Below, piece after piece: positions 17,673-25,880 of a DNA stretch of 64,000 nt. The first letter of the stretch is position 1. Each line of letters opens with the position of its first letter. Source of the DNA: Pedobacter sp. SYP-B3415 (GTDB taxonomy: Bacteria; Bacteroidota; Bacteroidia; Sphingobacteriales; Sphingobacteriaceae); assembly GCF_004138205.1 (NCBI RefSeq), contig NZ_RXNQ01000032.1, forward strand, positions 62,001 through 126,000, written 5' to 3'. A program made the position numbers and the translations under genes. The notes beneath the pieces were generated by a model, which was not told the DNA's origin, searched no databases, and saw nothing but the letters and a program-made list of their open reading frames with translations.

Positions 17673-18458
17673 ATGGCTCATAAACCGTTCTGGCTATCAT
17701 GTCTGTTATTGATCTTAAGTGTGAACCTGGTTCATGCGCAGAACCGGCAGTCTGCCGCAGGCGACTATACGACAGCAGTTCTCTGGCAGCAACACTCGGG
17801 CGAGTACCGTGCATTATGTTTTCAGGCCTATAATTTTGCCCGCGTTTCGCTGAAGCAAGCACTCAAAAAGCGCGACCGGAGCAAGCCAAACTGCATCGTT
17901 GTTGACATAGACGAAACTGTTCTTGACAATTCTGCCTTTCAGGGACATGAAATCAGGAAAGGGATAAGTTTCGCACAGGCAGACTGGACAGAATGGGGTA
18001 ATCTGGCCAGGGCCGACACAGTCCCCGGCGCACTTTCTTTTCTGAAATTTGCCGCACGTAAGAAGATCGAGATATTTTATATCACCAACCGTGAACAGCC
18101 GGAGTATGCGGGAACGCTGAAAAACCTGCAGCGCTTTGGTTTTCCAAATGCTGACCCGGCACATCTGCTTGTGAAAGGGGGCACCTCAGACAAAGAACCG
18201 CGGCGCCAGGATGTTGCAGGGAGGTATAACATCCTGCTTCTTTGCGGCGATAACCTCAGTGATTTTTCCAATATTTTCTACCGCGAGAACCGCAATACCC
18301 GTGAGGAGGTCGACCATGCGCGTGAACTGTTTGGAAAGCGCTTTATTGTTGTTCCAAATCCGATGTATGGCGACTGGGAGAAACCGCTTTATCCGGCTGG
18401 CAGCCTTTCAGAGGAGGAACGCAGCGATAAACGCTTTGAAAATTTGAAATCTTATTAA
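17673..18458 (+). CDS. e(P4)-type secreted acid phosphatase (HAD class C)
   Basis: A 261-aa exported phosphatase of the 5'-nucleotidase, lipoprotein e(P4) family. The HAD nucleophile motif is VVDIDETVLDNS (Asp near 80-82), preceded by the family helix QQHSGEYRALCFQAYNFA. Motif II lies in IFYITNRE and the distal acidic motif in LLLCGDNLSDF. The ATG at 17673 starts a clear signal peptide (HKPFWLSCLLLILSVNLVHAQ) with no lipobox, so the mature protein is probably periplasmic and soluble rather than a lipoprotein. The upstream in-frame extension to 17586 overlaps the atp terminator and is rejected. It probably removes phosphate from nucleotides for uptake. Confidence 0.87.
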   Translation: MAHKPFWLSCLLLILSVNLVHAQNRQSAAGDYTTAVLWQQHSGEYRALCFQAYNFARVSLKQALKKRDRSKPNCIVVDIDETVLDNSAFQGHEIRKGISFAQADWTEWGNLARADTVPGALSFLKFAARKKIEIFYITNREQPEYAGTLKNLQRFGFPNADPAHLLVKGGTSDKEPRRQDVAGRYNILLLCGDNLSDFSNIFYRENRNTREEVDHARELFGKRFIVVPNPMYGDWEKPLYPAGSLSEEERSDKRFENLKSY

Positions 18459-18488
18459 AAAGGCCTTCAGTTTCACCTGAATAAATCT

Positions 18489-18496
18489 TATTTTTG
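18489..18496 (+). promoter_or_regulatory. Bacteroidota -7 box for the small membrane protein
   Basis: TATTTTTG, a perfect TAnnTTTG box, 24 bp before the ATG at 18521. It excludes the longer in-frame start at 18494. No convincing -33 TTTG is seen upstream. Confidence 0.5.
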
Positions 18497-18520
18497 CCGC
18501 TGAACATTGAATATTGCATT

Positions 18521-18736
18521 ATGGAACAACCCGTTAGACACAATACACAGAGCATGCAGAAGGCAAACCAGCCGGGCATTTATTCAACAATTATTGTCGG
18601 CGTTCTTATCGCCATGGTAGGTACCTACCTACGTTTCGCATTTGATTCTTTTATGCTTTCACTTGTGTCCTGGATCATCCTCTTTGTAGGCGCTATTGTT
18701 TCTATTGCTGGTGTATTCAAGATCTTAAAAGCTTAG
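18521..18736 (+). CDS. Small two-helix membrane protein, unknown function
   Basis: A 71-aa protein: a polar N terminus rich in Gln and Asn, then two membrane segments (IYSTIIVGVLIAMVGTYL and MLSLVSWIILFVGAIVSIAGVF). I recognise no family. It has its own promoter box (18489-18496) and a perfect terminator downstream (18765-18797), so it appears to be a monocistronic gene. The start at 18521 rather than 18494 is chosen because the -7 box overlaps the latter. Confidence 0.7.
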   Translation: MEQPVRHNTQSMQKANQPGIYSTIIVGVLIAMVGTYLRFAFDSFMLSLVSWIILFVGAIVSIAGVFKILKA

Positions 18737-18764
18737 AACTGGTCACAGCTAACTATATTATACC

Positions 18765-18797
18765 AAAGCCTGTCAATAACTGACAGGCTTTTCTTTT
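18765..18797 (+). terminator. Intrinsic terminator
   Basis: AAAGCCTGTCA (18765-18775), loop ATAAC, TGACAGGCTTT (18781-18791), then TCTTTT. It is a perfect 11-bp stem closing the small membrane protein gene. Confidence 0.9.
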
Positions 18798-19100
18798 GAA
18801 TCAAAGACCGAAGCTCAACCTTACCTGTAATCATTCTGTTACATTCAGGTTTTCCAGGTTACCAATACCGGCTTTTGGTATTAAGGGTAAATACCTCGCC
18901 AGTTAGAAAAACAATGGCAACGAATTGACCTTCAAGGGTTAACGTTCCGTTGTCTGGCTTATTAATAATCAATTTTTAACGATATGCCAAATTTTTTCCG
19001 GACTGCAGCCGGAGTGGGATTGGTATGTCCGGTAAACTAAAAAATGAACCACTTCGGCAGAACTGCTCTGAAAAGCAACTGCCTGATAAACAAAAAAGTC
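18798..19100 (+). other. Gene-free stretch before the DUF4349 gene
   Basis: About 300 bp with no convincing ORF. It contains a small hairpin, AATACC..GGTATT (about 18862-18880), and presumably the promoter of the DUF4349 gene. No TAnnTTTG box stands out and nothing else is recognised. Confidence 0.4.
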
Positions 19101-19961
19101 ATGAAAAGAAATGCATATCTCGTAGTCCTGATTCCACTGATCTGGGCCTGCAGCAGCGACAAAAAAATTGAAAGCGCATCGCTCGCAGAAATGGGTGCTG
19201 ATACCGTACTGTCTGCCACAGACACGGCTGCCGAATTGAAAGTTATACGTACAGCTGATCTTCGGATGCGCGTTGGCAATGCCCTTCAAACAAAACAGGC
19301 CGTAGTAGCAGAACTGCAAAGGCAGGGCGGTCTAACGATAGAGAGTGAACTTAATAGGGTTCAGGTTTCAAATGAACGGATGCGGCAGTCGGCAGATTCC
19401 CTGATGGAAGTAAGTTCATTCTACTATGAAGGGAGAATGAAAGTGAGCGTTCCGGCCCCTAACCTGGACGAGTTCTTAAACCATGTGCAGGGGATGGCGG
19501 TATATATTGAGCAGGAATCAATGAAACGCGATGATCAGCAACTCACCTACCTGGAAAACAGCCTCACGGCGGCAAACAGAAAAGTGCTTCTTGACATGAC
19601 GGCAAAAAAGAAACTGAGCAGACAAAGTGATGTTTACAGCGCAGCCCTGATGAGCGATGACTATGTGAAGCGAAAGATAGATAACATGAAAATAGATCAG
19701 CAGGTGCGATTTAGTACCGTTGTACTTGCCTTCTATGAGAGCAATTCGATTAGCCGCGTAACGGTAGCGAACGATAATCTGGCAAATTTCCGTCCGCCTT
19801 TTTTCTCCCGTTTATGGCTCAATATGGCGTCAGGCTGGATAATGTTTAAAGAGTTGCTGCTCTTGCTGGCACACCTGTGGATGCTGCCTGTTCTCGGACT
19901 GATCACTTACATCGTGCTTAAGCGTGTTAGAAAAACTACAGTTAAAACGGCTGGCAGCTAA
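19101..19961 (+). CDS. DUF4349 lipoprotein
   Basis: A 286-aa DUF4349 protein: a lipoprotein signal (MKRNAYLVVLIPLIWACSS, lipobox IWAC), an extracytoplasmic domain with the family pattern VIRTADLRMRV and the MKVSVPAPNLDEFLNHV stretch, a charged helical segment (QQLTYLENSLTAANRKVLLD) and a C-terminal membrane helix (LLLLLAHLWMLPVLGLITYIVL). The function of the family is unknown. An in-frame ATG at 19044 would add 19 residues before the signal peptide, so 19101 is preferred. It converges on ruvC with a 4-bp gap. Confidence 0.85.
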   Translation: MKRNAYLVVLIPLIWACSSDKKIESASLAEMGADTVLSATDTAAELKVIRTADLRMRVGNALQTKQAVVAELQRQGGLTIESELNRVQVSNERMRQSADSLMEVSSFYYEGRMKVSVPAPNLDEFLNHVQGMAVYIEQESMKRDDQQLTYLENSLTAANRKVLLDMTAKKKLSRQSDVYSAALMSDDYVKRKIDNMKIDQQVRFSTVVLAFYESNSISRVTVANDNLANFRPPFFSRLWLNMASGWIMFKELLLLLAHLWMLPVLGLITYIVLKRVRKTTVKTAGS

Positions 19962-19965
19962 ACGA

Positions 19966-20532
19966 CTATTTTAACCGGGATTTATTGTCTCTGACAAAGC
20001 CTGACCAGCCGGCATAAGATTTTGAACTACTGCTGCTGGTTGGCGTACGCTGGAATGCATGACACAAGGCGACCGCGAGACCATCGGTGGCATCGAGAAA
20101 TTCAGGCGTTTCCTTGAAATTGAGCAGGCGCTGCAGCATGGCTGCAACCTGCTCTTTCGTTGCATTTCCGTTCCCGGTAATCGATTGTTTGATTTTTCTC
20201 GGCGCATATTCGAACACGGGAATATCCCGGCTGAGAGCCGCTGCCATCGCAATGCCCTGAGCACGACCCAGCTTTAACAGCACCTGTATGTTTTTGCCAT
20301 AGAAGGGAGCTTCTATGGCGAGCACATCGGGGTGATAAGCATCGATCAAACCGACAGTTTTTTCAAAGATCAGCCTGAGTTTAGAGAAATGGTCATTAAG
20401 GTGGTCAAGCTTTACAATGCCTAAGCTCTGCAAGGTGTTTTTACTGCCGTTTTCGCAAATAACTCCATAACCCATCACCGACGTTCCCGGGTCGATACCC
20501 AGAATGACCCGTTCCTTTTTTTCAATCGACAT
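19966..20532 (-). CDS. ruvC: Holliday junction resolvase RuvC
   Basis: RuvC cuts Holliday junctions during recombination with RuvAB. The 188-aa product has all acidic active-site segments: GIDPGTSVMGYG (first Asp), LAIEAPFYGKN (Glu) and DATDGLAVALCH (C-terminal Asp pair). It has a slightly extended polar tail (SSSSSKSYAGWSGFVRDNK) beyond the usual end. The ATG at 20532 is preferred over an upstream in-frame codon at 20550. It is transcribed divergently from the flippase-like gene. Confidence 0.95.
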   Translation of the reverse strand: MSIEKKERVILGIDPGTSVMGYGVICENGSKNTLQSLGIVKLDHLNDHFSKLRLIFEKTVGLIDAYHPDVLAIEAPFYGKNIQVLLKLGRAQGIAMAAALSRDIPVFEYAPRKIKQSITGNGNATKEQVAAMLQRLLNFKETPEFLDATDGLAVALCHAFQRTPTSSSSSKSYAGWSGFVRDNKSRLK

Positions 20533-20547
20533 TAGGACAATAATAAG

Positions 20548-20555
20548 CATATTTG
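20548..20555 (+). promoter_or_regulatory. Near-consensus -7 box before the flippase-like gene
   Basis: CATATTTG, one base from TAnnTTTG. It overlaps the TTG at 20553, so translation more likely starts at the TTG at 20577. The rest of the ruvC intergenic region shows no better candidate. Confidence 0.3.
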
Positions 20556-20576
20556 CACAGACTAACCCGATTAAAA

Positions 20577-21554
20577 TTGACCGCAGGCCGTAAAAAAGTA
20601 CTATCTCTTGTCATCAAAGCGGTAATCGTCTTTCTGACATTCTGGTTTATTTACCTGAAAATTTCCGAAAATGCGAATCTGAAAAACTTCGCTGTACTGG
20701 TGAGCAGTTTTTCATCAACGAAGATTTGGTTTGCCGGGTTCGTTATCGTTGGCCTGATGCTGCTGAACTGGTTGCTGGAAGCGCTTAAATGGCGACGTTT
20801 GGTTAGACATATCGAAAGAATTACGTTGTGGCGATCTGTCGAGTCGGTTTTTTGCGGTCTGTCGCTGGCCATCTTTACGCCCAACCGGCTGGGGGAGTAT
20901 GGGGGGCGGGTGTTTTTTCTTTCGCCAAAGCGCCGGATTATCGGCGTGGTGGCTATGGCGGTAGGCAACATTGGCCAGCTTGTGCTGACGAACGTTTTTG
21001 GCGCACTGGCAGCGTGCCTGTTTGTTTTTCGTTATGTCCCCATGGATCCCGTCTTCAGTTATGCGCTGCTGATTCTCAGTATTGCGTTTTCGGGGTTTTT
21101 TGTACTATTCTACTTTAATATTCGCTGGCTGAACGGATTGTTATTGTCCATCCGGTTTACACGCAAATACAAAAAATTTTACAAGGTGCTGGGCAGGTAT
21201 CGCAAAAGTGAACTGCTAAAAATCCTGCTGTATTGTCTGGCGCGATACGCGGTTTTCAGCAGCCAGTACTTTCTTCTGTTTTCGTGGCTCATTCCGGGCC
21301 TGAATAGTACAGACATCATCATGATGATCTGTCTGTTGTTTTTCGTCCAGTCAACGCTGCCCTCGCTCGATCTGTTCGATGTTGGCGTGCGAAGCCTCAC
21401 CGCTTCATATTTCTTTGGCTTTATAACGGATCAGGAGGTGGCGGTTATAGCCTGCACGGCCAGCATCTGGCTCGTAAATATTATTTTTCCTGCTATCTTA
21501 GGCACTTATTTCGTTTTTAAACTCAATTTCTTTGGAAATTCCCGTCGTACTTAG
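20577..21554 (+). CDS. Flippase-like integral membrane protein (LPG synthase TM-domain family)
   Basis: A 325-aa protein with about eight membrane helices resembling the lysylphosphatidylglycerol synthetase N-terminal/YbhN flippase-like family (formerly UPF0104). Seen in the sequence: a first helix (LSLVIKAVIVFLTFWFIYL), the motif ALKWRRLVRH, the conserved segment FTPNRLGEYGGRVFFL and later helices up to NIIFPAILGTYFVFKL. Such proteins move or anchor polar lipids. It overlaps the next gene, a GT2 glycosyltransferase, by 23 bp, which suggests joint work on a glycolipid. Start: TTG 20577 is favoured over TTG 20553, which lies in a promoter box. Confidence 0.75.
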   Translation: MTAGRKKVLSLVIKAVIVFLTFWFIYLKISENANLKNFAVLVSSFSSTKIWFAGFVIVGLMLLNWLLEALKWRRLVRHIERITLWRSVESVFCGLSLAIFTPNRLGEYGGRVFFLSPKRRIIGVVAMAVGNIGQLVLTNVFGALAACLFVFRYVPMDPVFSYALLILSIAFSGFFVLFYFNIRWLNGLLLSIRFTRKYKKFYKVLGRYRKSELLKILLYCLARYAVFSSQYFLLFSWLIPGLNSTDIIMMICLLFFVQSTLPSLDLFDVGVRSLTASYFFGFITDQEVAVIACTASIWLVNIIFPAILGTYFVFKLNFFGNSRRT

Positions 21555-22665
21555 CTTCATATCTGCTTTTCTGGCTGTATTATATGTTGTGCTGGTGCTT
21601 GCATTTATCAGAGGCTGGCACAGACTCAAAGTATCCTCTGTCGAAGCCTCTTCCGGGAATGTCTCGGTATCTGTCATTGTGGCTGCCCGTAATGAAGAAA
21701 CAAATATCGCCCTGACCATAGATGACCTACTGGCCCAGGACTACAACGGGCCGTATGAAATTATCATTATCGATGATCACTCAACCGATCGTACTGCCGA
21801 GATTGTAATGGGTTATGCTGCGAGTGGCGTTAAACTCATCAGGTTAAACGAAGACCGCGCATTAAACAGTTACAAGAAAAAAGCGATCCAGACGGCCATT
21901 GGCGCGTCAGCAAGCCAGGTAATTGTTACAACAGATGCAGACTGCCGCATGGGCACGCGCTGGCTTAGCGCTATCGTCGGGTTCTACGAATCTTCGGGGT
22001 GTAAAATGATTTCTTCGCCTGTCGCTTATCATCAGGAGAAAAACTGGTTTGAAACTGCTCAGTCTCTGGAGTTTCTTTATCTGATCGGATTAGGTGCTTC
22101 AACCATAGGTAACAACAAGCCATCAACATGCAACGGTGCAAATCTTACTTATGAGCGCGCCGCCTTCCATGAGGTAGGAGGTTTTAAGGGTATAGATGAT
22201 CTGGCCTCCGGCGATGATGAACTGCTGCTGCATAAAATGGCACAGCGTTATCCCGGTAAAATCGGCTTTCTGAAAAGCCTTGATGCCGTCGTTTATACAA
22301 CAGCAAAAGAAACGCTTGGTGAATTTATTCAGCAGCGAAAGCGCTGGGCATCTAAAAGTACCCGGTACAAGGATAAGTCGATCATTGCACTCGGGGTTTG
22401 CATCTGGTTGTTTAACCTAAGTATTCTCCTGAACGCCGTAACAGGAATTTTTCTGCCTTTCTTTTTTAAGGTGGCGATAAGCCAGTTTCTGGCTAAGTTT
22501 TTTATCGAAGCCTGTTTCCTTTGGGACGTTACCGCATTTATGAAGCGGAAAAGATTAATGCTCATGTTGCCACTGCTCAATGTTTTACATATTTTGTACA
22601 TGGTTTATATTGGAATAGCCGGTAACAGCGGAAAATATAACTGGAAAGACAGAATGGTAAAATGA
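21532..22665 (+). CDS. Membrane-anchored GT2 family glycosyltransferase
   Basis: A 377-aa family 2 glycosyltransferase. An N-terminal helix (VVLSFISAFLAVLYVVLVLAFI) leads into the GT-A domain: VSVIVAARNEETNI, IIIIDDHSTDRT, the metal-binding VTTDADC, the acceptor-site ASGDDELL and the QQRKRWASK motif (QxxRW) of processive or membrane-bound enzymes. Two or three C-terminal helices follow. It transfers sugar to an unknown lipid or polymer on the cytoplasmic side. The start is TTG at 21532, inside the preceding gene; its end overlaps the permease ATG by 4 bp. Close packing indicates one operon. Confidence 0.85.
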   Translation: MEIPVVLSFISAFLAVLYVVLVLAFIRGWHRLKVSSVEASSGNVSVSVIVAARNEETNIALTIDDLLAQDYNGPYEIIIIDDHSTDRTAEIVMGYAASGVKLIRLNEDRALNSYKKKAIQTAIGASASQVIVTTDADCRMGTRWLSAIVGFYESSGCKMISSPVAYHQEKNWFETAQSLEFLYLIGLGASTIGNNKPSTCNGANLTYERAAFHEVGGFKGIDDLASGDDELLLHKMAQRYPGKIGFLKSLDAVVYTTAKETLGEFIQQRKRWASKSTRYKDKSIIALGVCIWLFNLSILLNAVTGIFLPFFFKVAISQFLAKFFIEACFLWDVTAFMKRKRLMLMLPLLNVLHILYMVYIGIAGNSGKYNWKDRMVK

Positions 22666-23780
22666 GCAGCCCGTCACAAAAGATCTGGAAAAAGTTCAGG
22701 CAAAACAAACTCGCCATGGCAGGTATGGTCTTTATCGGGCTGTTGACTTTGATGGGTTTGGCTGGTTACCTGATTATGCCCGACCAGACGCCCATGGCGA
22801 ACACCATGCATCTGCAGATCAGTACGAAGAAGCCTGGCCGAAGTTTTCTTTTTTTGAAAACCTCCAGGGTTAACGGTGTGGAGAGGCTCGGACTGTTTGA
22901 ACGCATGCTTTTTGGTCAGCCTGCCGATTATAAAAGCATTCCAATTTCCGGTTACCGTTTGTCGGGCGACAGCGTGTATGTACGCCCCTATATCGGTGAT
23001 GAGGAACGGGCAGAAGAGCAATCCATTGCATGGAAGCATCTTTGTCCAAACTGTAACAGCACTGATGAGATTGTTGCTGCACACATCTACAAGCGTACCT
23101 TTTACCTTGGTACCGATATTTATGGACGTGATCTTTTGAGCAGGCTGATTCTTGGAATCCGTGTATCGTTATCGGTTGGCCTGATGGCGGTGCTGATCTC
23201 CGTATTTATCGGAGTTGGCCTCGGCGCCCTGGCCGGATACTGGGGCGGGAGGGTCGATGCATCTATCAGCTGGCTGATGAATGTGATCTGGTCACTGCCT
23301 TCATTATTGCTGGTAATAGCTATATCGTTTGCGTTAGGCAAAGGTTTCTGGCAGATTTTCATTGCTGTCGGGCTCTCCACATGGGTAGACGTGGCGCGGC
23401 TGGTACGAGGACAGGTGATCGCCCTTAAGGAGGTTGAGTTCGTAGAGGCGGCGCGCGCGCTGGGTTTCGGCCACAGCCGGATCATAGTAAGACACATTTT
23501 GCCGAACATAGCAGGTCCGGTACTGGTTGTGGCATCATCAAATTTCGCTGCAGCCATTTTATTGGAAACCGGACTTAGTTTTCTTGGGTTCGGCGCCCAG
23601 CCGCCGATGCCGAGTTGGGGAAGCATGATTAAGGAACATTATGGTTACATTATCATGGATGCGGCTTACCTCGCCATATTGCCCGGCCTGGCAATCATGC
23701 TTACGGTGTATGCATTCAACGTTCTGGCGATCGGCCTGCGCGATGCGTTTGATGTAAAGGCCCCCGGCGCTTCTGTTTAA
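22662..23780 (+). CDS. OppC/DppC-like ABC transporter permease
   Basis: A 372-aa inner-membrane permease of the peptide/nickel (OppC/DppC) type. It has an OppC N-terminal region with a first helix (LAMAGMVFIGLLTLMGLAGYLI), a long extracytoplasmic insert (about residues 45-150) containing CPNC, then the permease core with the ATPase-contact EAA motif EAARALGFGHSRIIVRHILPN and the family ending LLETGLSFLGFGAQPPMPSWG. The matching OppB permease, ATPases and binding protein are not in the window. It overlaps the glycosyltransferase gene by 4 bp. The substrate cannot be inferred. Confidence 0.85.
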   Translation: MSSPSQKIWKKFRQNKLAMAGMVFIGLLTLMGLAGYLIMPDQTPMANTMHLQISTKKPGRSFLFLKTSRVNGVERLGLFERMLFGQPADYKSIPISGYRLSGDSVYVRPYIGDEERAEEQSIAWKHLCPNCNSTDEIVAAHIYKRTFYLGTDIYGRDLLSRLILGIRVSLSVGLMAVLISVFIGVGLGALAGYWGGRVDASISWLMNVIWSLPSLLLVIAISFALGKGFWQIFIAVGLSTWVDVARLVRGQVIALKEVEFVEAARALGFGHSRIIVRHILPNIAGPVLVVASSNFAAAILLETGLSFLGFGAQPPMPSWGSMIKEHYGYIIMDAAYLAILPGLAIMLTVYAFNVLAIGLRDAFDVKAPGASV

Positions 23781-23799
23781 GACAGAGCTCGACTCCTGC

Positions 23800-23832
23800 A
23801 AAGTTGGTAACTTTCGTAAAGTTACCAACTTT
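23800..23832. repeat. Perfect 15-bp inverted repeat (terminator or REP-like)
   Basis: AAAGTTGGTAACTTT (23800-23814), loop CGT, and the exact complement AAAGTTACCAACTTT (23818-23832). It lies 20 bp after the permease stop. The downstream side is AT-rich but lacks a clean T run. It could terminate the cluster or be a dispersed palindrome. Confidence 0.7.
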
Positions 23833-23932
23833 AAGTTAAATTTTAAGCATAAATAGGCAAAAAAAGTTCGATTTGTGACACGCTTCTTGCCAGACAGCCT
23901 CTAAGCTTTTTGCAAGTTCCTTCCCTACCCCC

Positions 23933-23963
23933 TTGCCTCTTTTTTTCAGATGTTTTACCTTTG
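23933..23963 (+). promoter_or_regulatory. Bacteroidota promoter for rnhB
   Basis: TTG at 23933-23935, 20 bp, then TACCTTTG at 23956-23963. The -7 box ends 4 bp before the ATG at 23968, so the transcript would be leaderless or nearly so. It also rules out the upstream ATG at 23950. Confidence 0.65.
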
Positions 23964-23967
23964 TTGT

Positions 23968-24579
23968 ATGCTGATCAACTGCTACCAGGAAGAATTTATT
24001 GAGGCGGGACTGGACGAGGCGGGTCGTGGTTGTCTGGCCGGACCAGTTTTCGCTGCAGCGGTTATCCTGCCGCGCGATTTTCATCTTGACGGACTTGATG
24101 ATTCGAAAAAACTTAATCATGAACAGCGCGATGCCTTACGCCCGCTAATCGAGGAGAGAGCACTCGCATGGGCCGTTGCCTCTGTCGACAACGAGGAAAT
24201 TGACCGCATCAACATTCTGAATGCTTCTTTCCTGGCCATGCACCGCGCGCTTGATGCATTGCATATGAAACCCGGCTTTCTGGCCATTGATGGAAACCGG
24301 TTCAAAAAATACGGTGAAGTACCGCATTGCTGTGTAATAAAAGGTGATGGTAAATACTTGAACATCGCGGCAGCTTCTATTCTTGCCAAAACCCATCGGG
24401 ATGCTTATATGGAACAGCTTGACTGCGAATTTCCGCACTTTCAGTGGAAGCAGAACAAGGGATACCCGACTATCTATCATCGGGAGGCCGTATTGAGCAA
24501 TGGGCACTCTCCTTACCATAGAAAGACTTTCCGTATTACAGATCCGCAACTGGAACTGTTTTCTGTAAGCGCTCAATAA
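23968..24579 (+). CDS. rnhB: Ribonuclease HII
   Basis: RNase HII removes RNA from RNA-DNA hybrids and single ribonucleotides from DNA. The 203-aa product has the active-site motifs AGLDEAGRGCLAGPV (Asp-Glu), LDDSKKL, the LAIDGN aspartate and ASILAKTHRD. It is complete and of normal length. Start: the ATG at 23950 lies before the -7 box (23956-23963), so 23968 (MLINCYQEEF) is taken. The message probably has almost no 5' leader. Confidence 0.95.
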   Translation: MLINCYQEEFIEAGLDEAGRGCLAGPVFAAAVILPRDFHLDGLDDSKKLNHEQRDALRPLIEERALAWAVASVDNEEIDRINILNASFLAMHRALDALHMKPGFLAIDGNRFKKYGEVPHCCVIKGDGKYLNIAAASILAKTHRDAYMEQLDCEFPHFQWKQNKGYPTIYHREAVLSNGHSPYHRKTFRITDPQLELFSVSAQ

Positions 24580-24597
24580 TTCGTATTTTCAGGGCTT

Positions 24598-25800
24598 GTG
24601 AAAGTACTTCTGTTAAGCTACCGGATTCCGTTTCCGCCAAACAGCGGTTACCCGATTGTTGTCTATAATACAATCAAGGGATTGCTTAGCCTCGATGCTG
24701 AAGTCACGCTGTTTAGTCTAAATCCGCGGAAGACCTGGGTTGAGGCTGAAGATATCTATGATCCCGTCTTTTCCCGTATCAGTTTCCATTCCCTGACCAT
24801 CGATACCGATGTAAACGTCTGGGGTGCTTTTATGAATATCTTTACCAACGAGTCTTACAATGTATCCAGGTTTTTCCAGGAAGAAGCAGTTAAGATGCTG
24901 GAAGGCATCCTGCGGGAGCAGGAATTTGATGTAATTCAATTCGAGGGCTTATTTGTTGTGCCTTACCTGGACATTGTCAAACAGAACAGCAAAGCGCGGC
25001 TTATTTACCGGGCACACAACATAGAGTCAGCCATATGGGAGCGGCTTGCCCTTTCAGAAAAGTTCGCGCCAAGGCGCCGTTATCTTGAGTTCCTGGCCAG
25101 CAGGTTGAAACAGTATGAAACCGATCAGATCAATCGCTTCGACCGCATCTTTGCTATCAGCGAACCCGATCGCCTGAGCATTGTTAAGTTTGGCTGCAAA
25201 AATCCGATCGATGTTTTTCCCGTCGCGGTCGACCTTGAGCGCTATCGCTGTGATCTCAGTAAGACAAGTTTTCCTACCCTGTTTCATTTAGGGGCTATGG
25301 ACTGGCGACCCAATAAGGAAGGGCTTGAGTGGTTTCTTGACGAGGTGTGGCCGGATATCGAAGCATTGAATAAAGACCTGAGATTTTACATCGCCGGCAA
25401 GAACATGCAAAAGCAGTTTTTTGAGTATGATTCAGAAAACCTGATTGTTGAAGGCGAGATCTTCGATGCGGTCGAATTCATGAACTCCAAGTCTATTATG
25501 ATAGCCCCTTTGTTGTCAGGAAGCGGCATGCGCGTAAAAATCATTGAGGGAATGGCTATGCGCCGCTGCATCATTGCTACCTCTTATGCCGCAGAAGGAA
25601 TCGACTGCCGCCACGGACACAACATCCTCATCGCGAACACGCCCGATGAGTTTTACCGATCGATTCTCAAATGCATCGTCAGCCCGAAGATCTGGAGGGA
25701 AATCGGTGAAAATGCGCGGCGAACCATTGAACGTGATCATGAGATGTACGCTTCTGCCAAAAGAATGTTTGAGGTCTATACAGAGCTGACTAATCTGTAA
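24598..25800 (+). CDS. GT4 family glycosyltransferase
   Basis: A 400-aa GT-B fold glycosyltransferase (GT4/GT1 type). N-terminal KVLLLSYRIPFPPNSGYPI is the acceptor domain; YRAHNIESAIWERL is a conserved block. The C-terminal domain has HLGAMDWRPNKEGLEWFLDE, then IAPLLSGSGMRVKIIEGMAM with the donor-binding E-x7-E-like region. The start is a GTG at 24598, only 18 bp after rnhB, so it may be co-transcribed. It likely acts in exopolysaccharide or surface glycan synthesis; the donor and acceptor are unknown. Confidence 0.88.
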   Translation: MKVLLLSYRIPFPPNSGYPIVVYNTIKGLLSLDAEVTLFSLNPRKTWVEAEDIYDPVFSRISFHSLTIDTDVNVWGAFMNIFTNESYNVSRFFQEEAVKMLEGILREQEFDVIQFEGLFVVPYLDIVKQNSKARLIYRAHNIESAIWERLALSEKFAPRRRYLEFLASRLKQYETDQINRFDRIFAISEPDRLSIVKFGCKNPIDVFPVAVDLERYRCDLSKTSFPTLFHLGAMDWRPNKEGLEWFLDEVWPDIEALNKDLRFYIAGKNMQKQFFEYDSENLIVEGEIFDAVEFMNSKSIMIAPLLSGSGMRVKIIEGMAMRRCIIATSYAAEGIDCRHGHNILIANTPDEFYRSILKCIVSPKIWREIGENARRTIERDHEMYASAKRMFEVYTELTNL

Positions 25801-25807
25801 TTTTTGC

Positions 25808-25815
25808 TACTTTTG
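25808..25815 (+). promoter_or_regulatory. Bacteroidota -7 box for gcvT
   Basis: TACTTTTG, a perfect TAnnTTTG, 65 bp before the gcvT ATG and just after the glycosyltransferase stop. No -33 TTTG is seen at the expected distance. Confidence 0.45.
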
Positions 25816-25880
25816 GCAATTCAAAACTAGCTTTTATTCGGAAACCCTGAACCTGCGGGTTGCGACGACAAACACAACGC

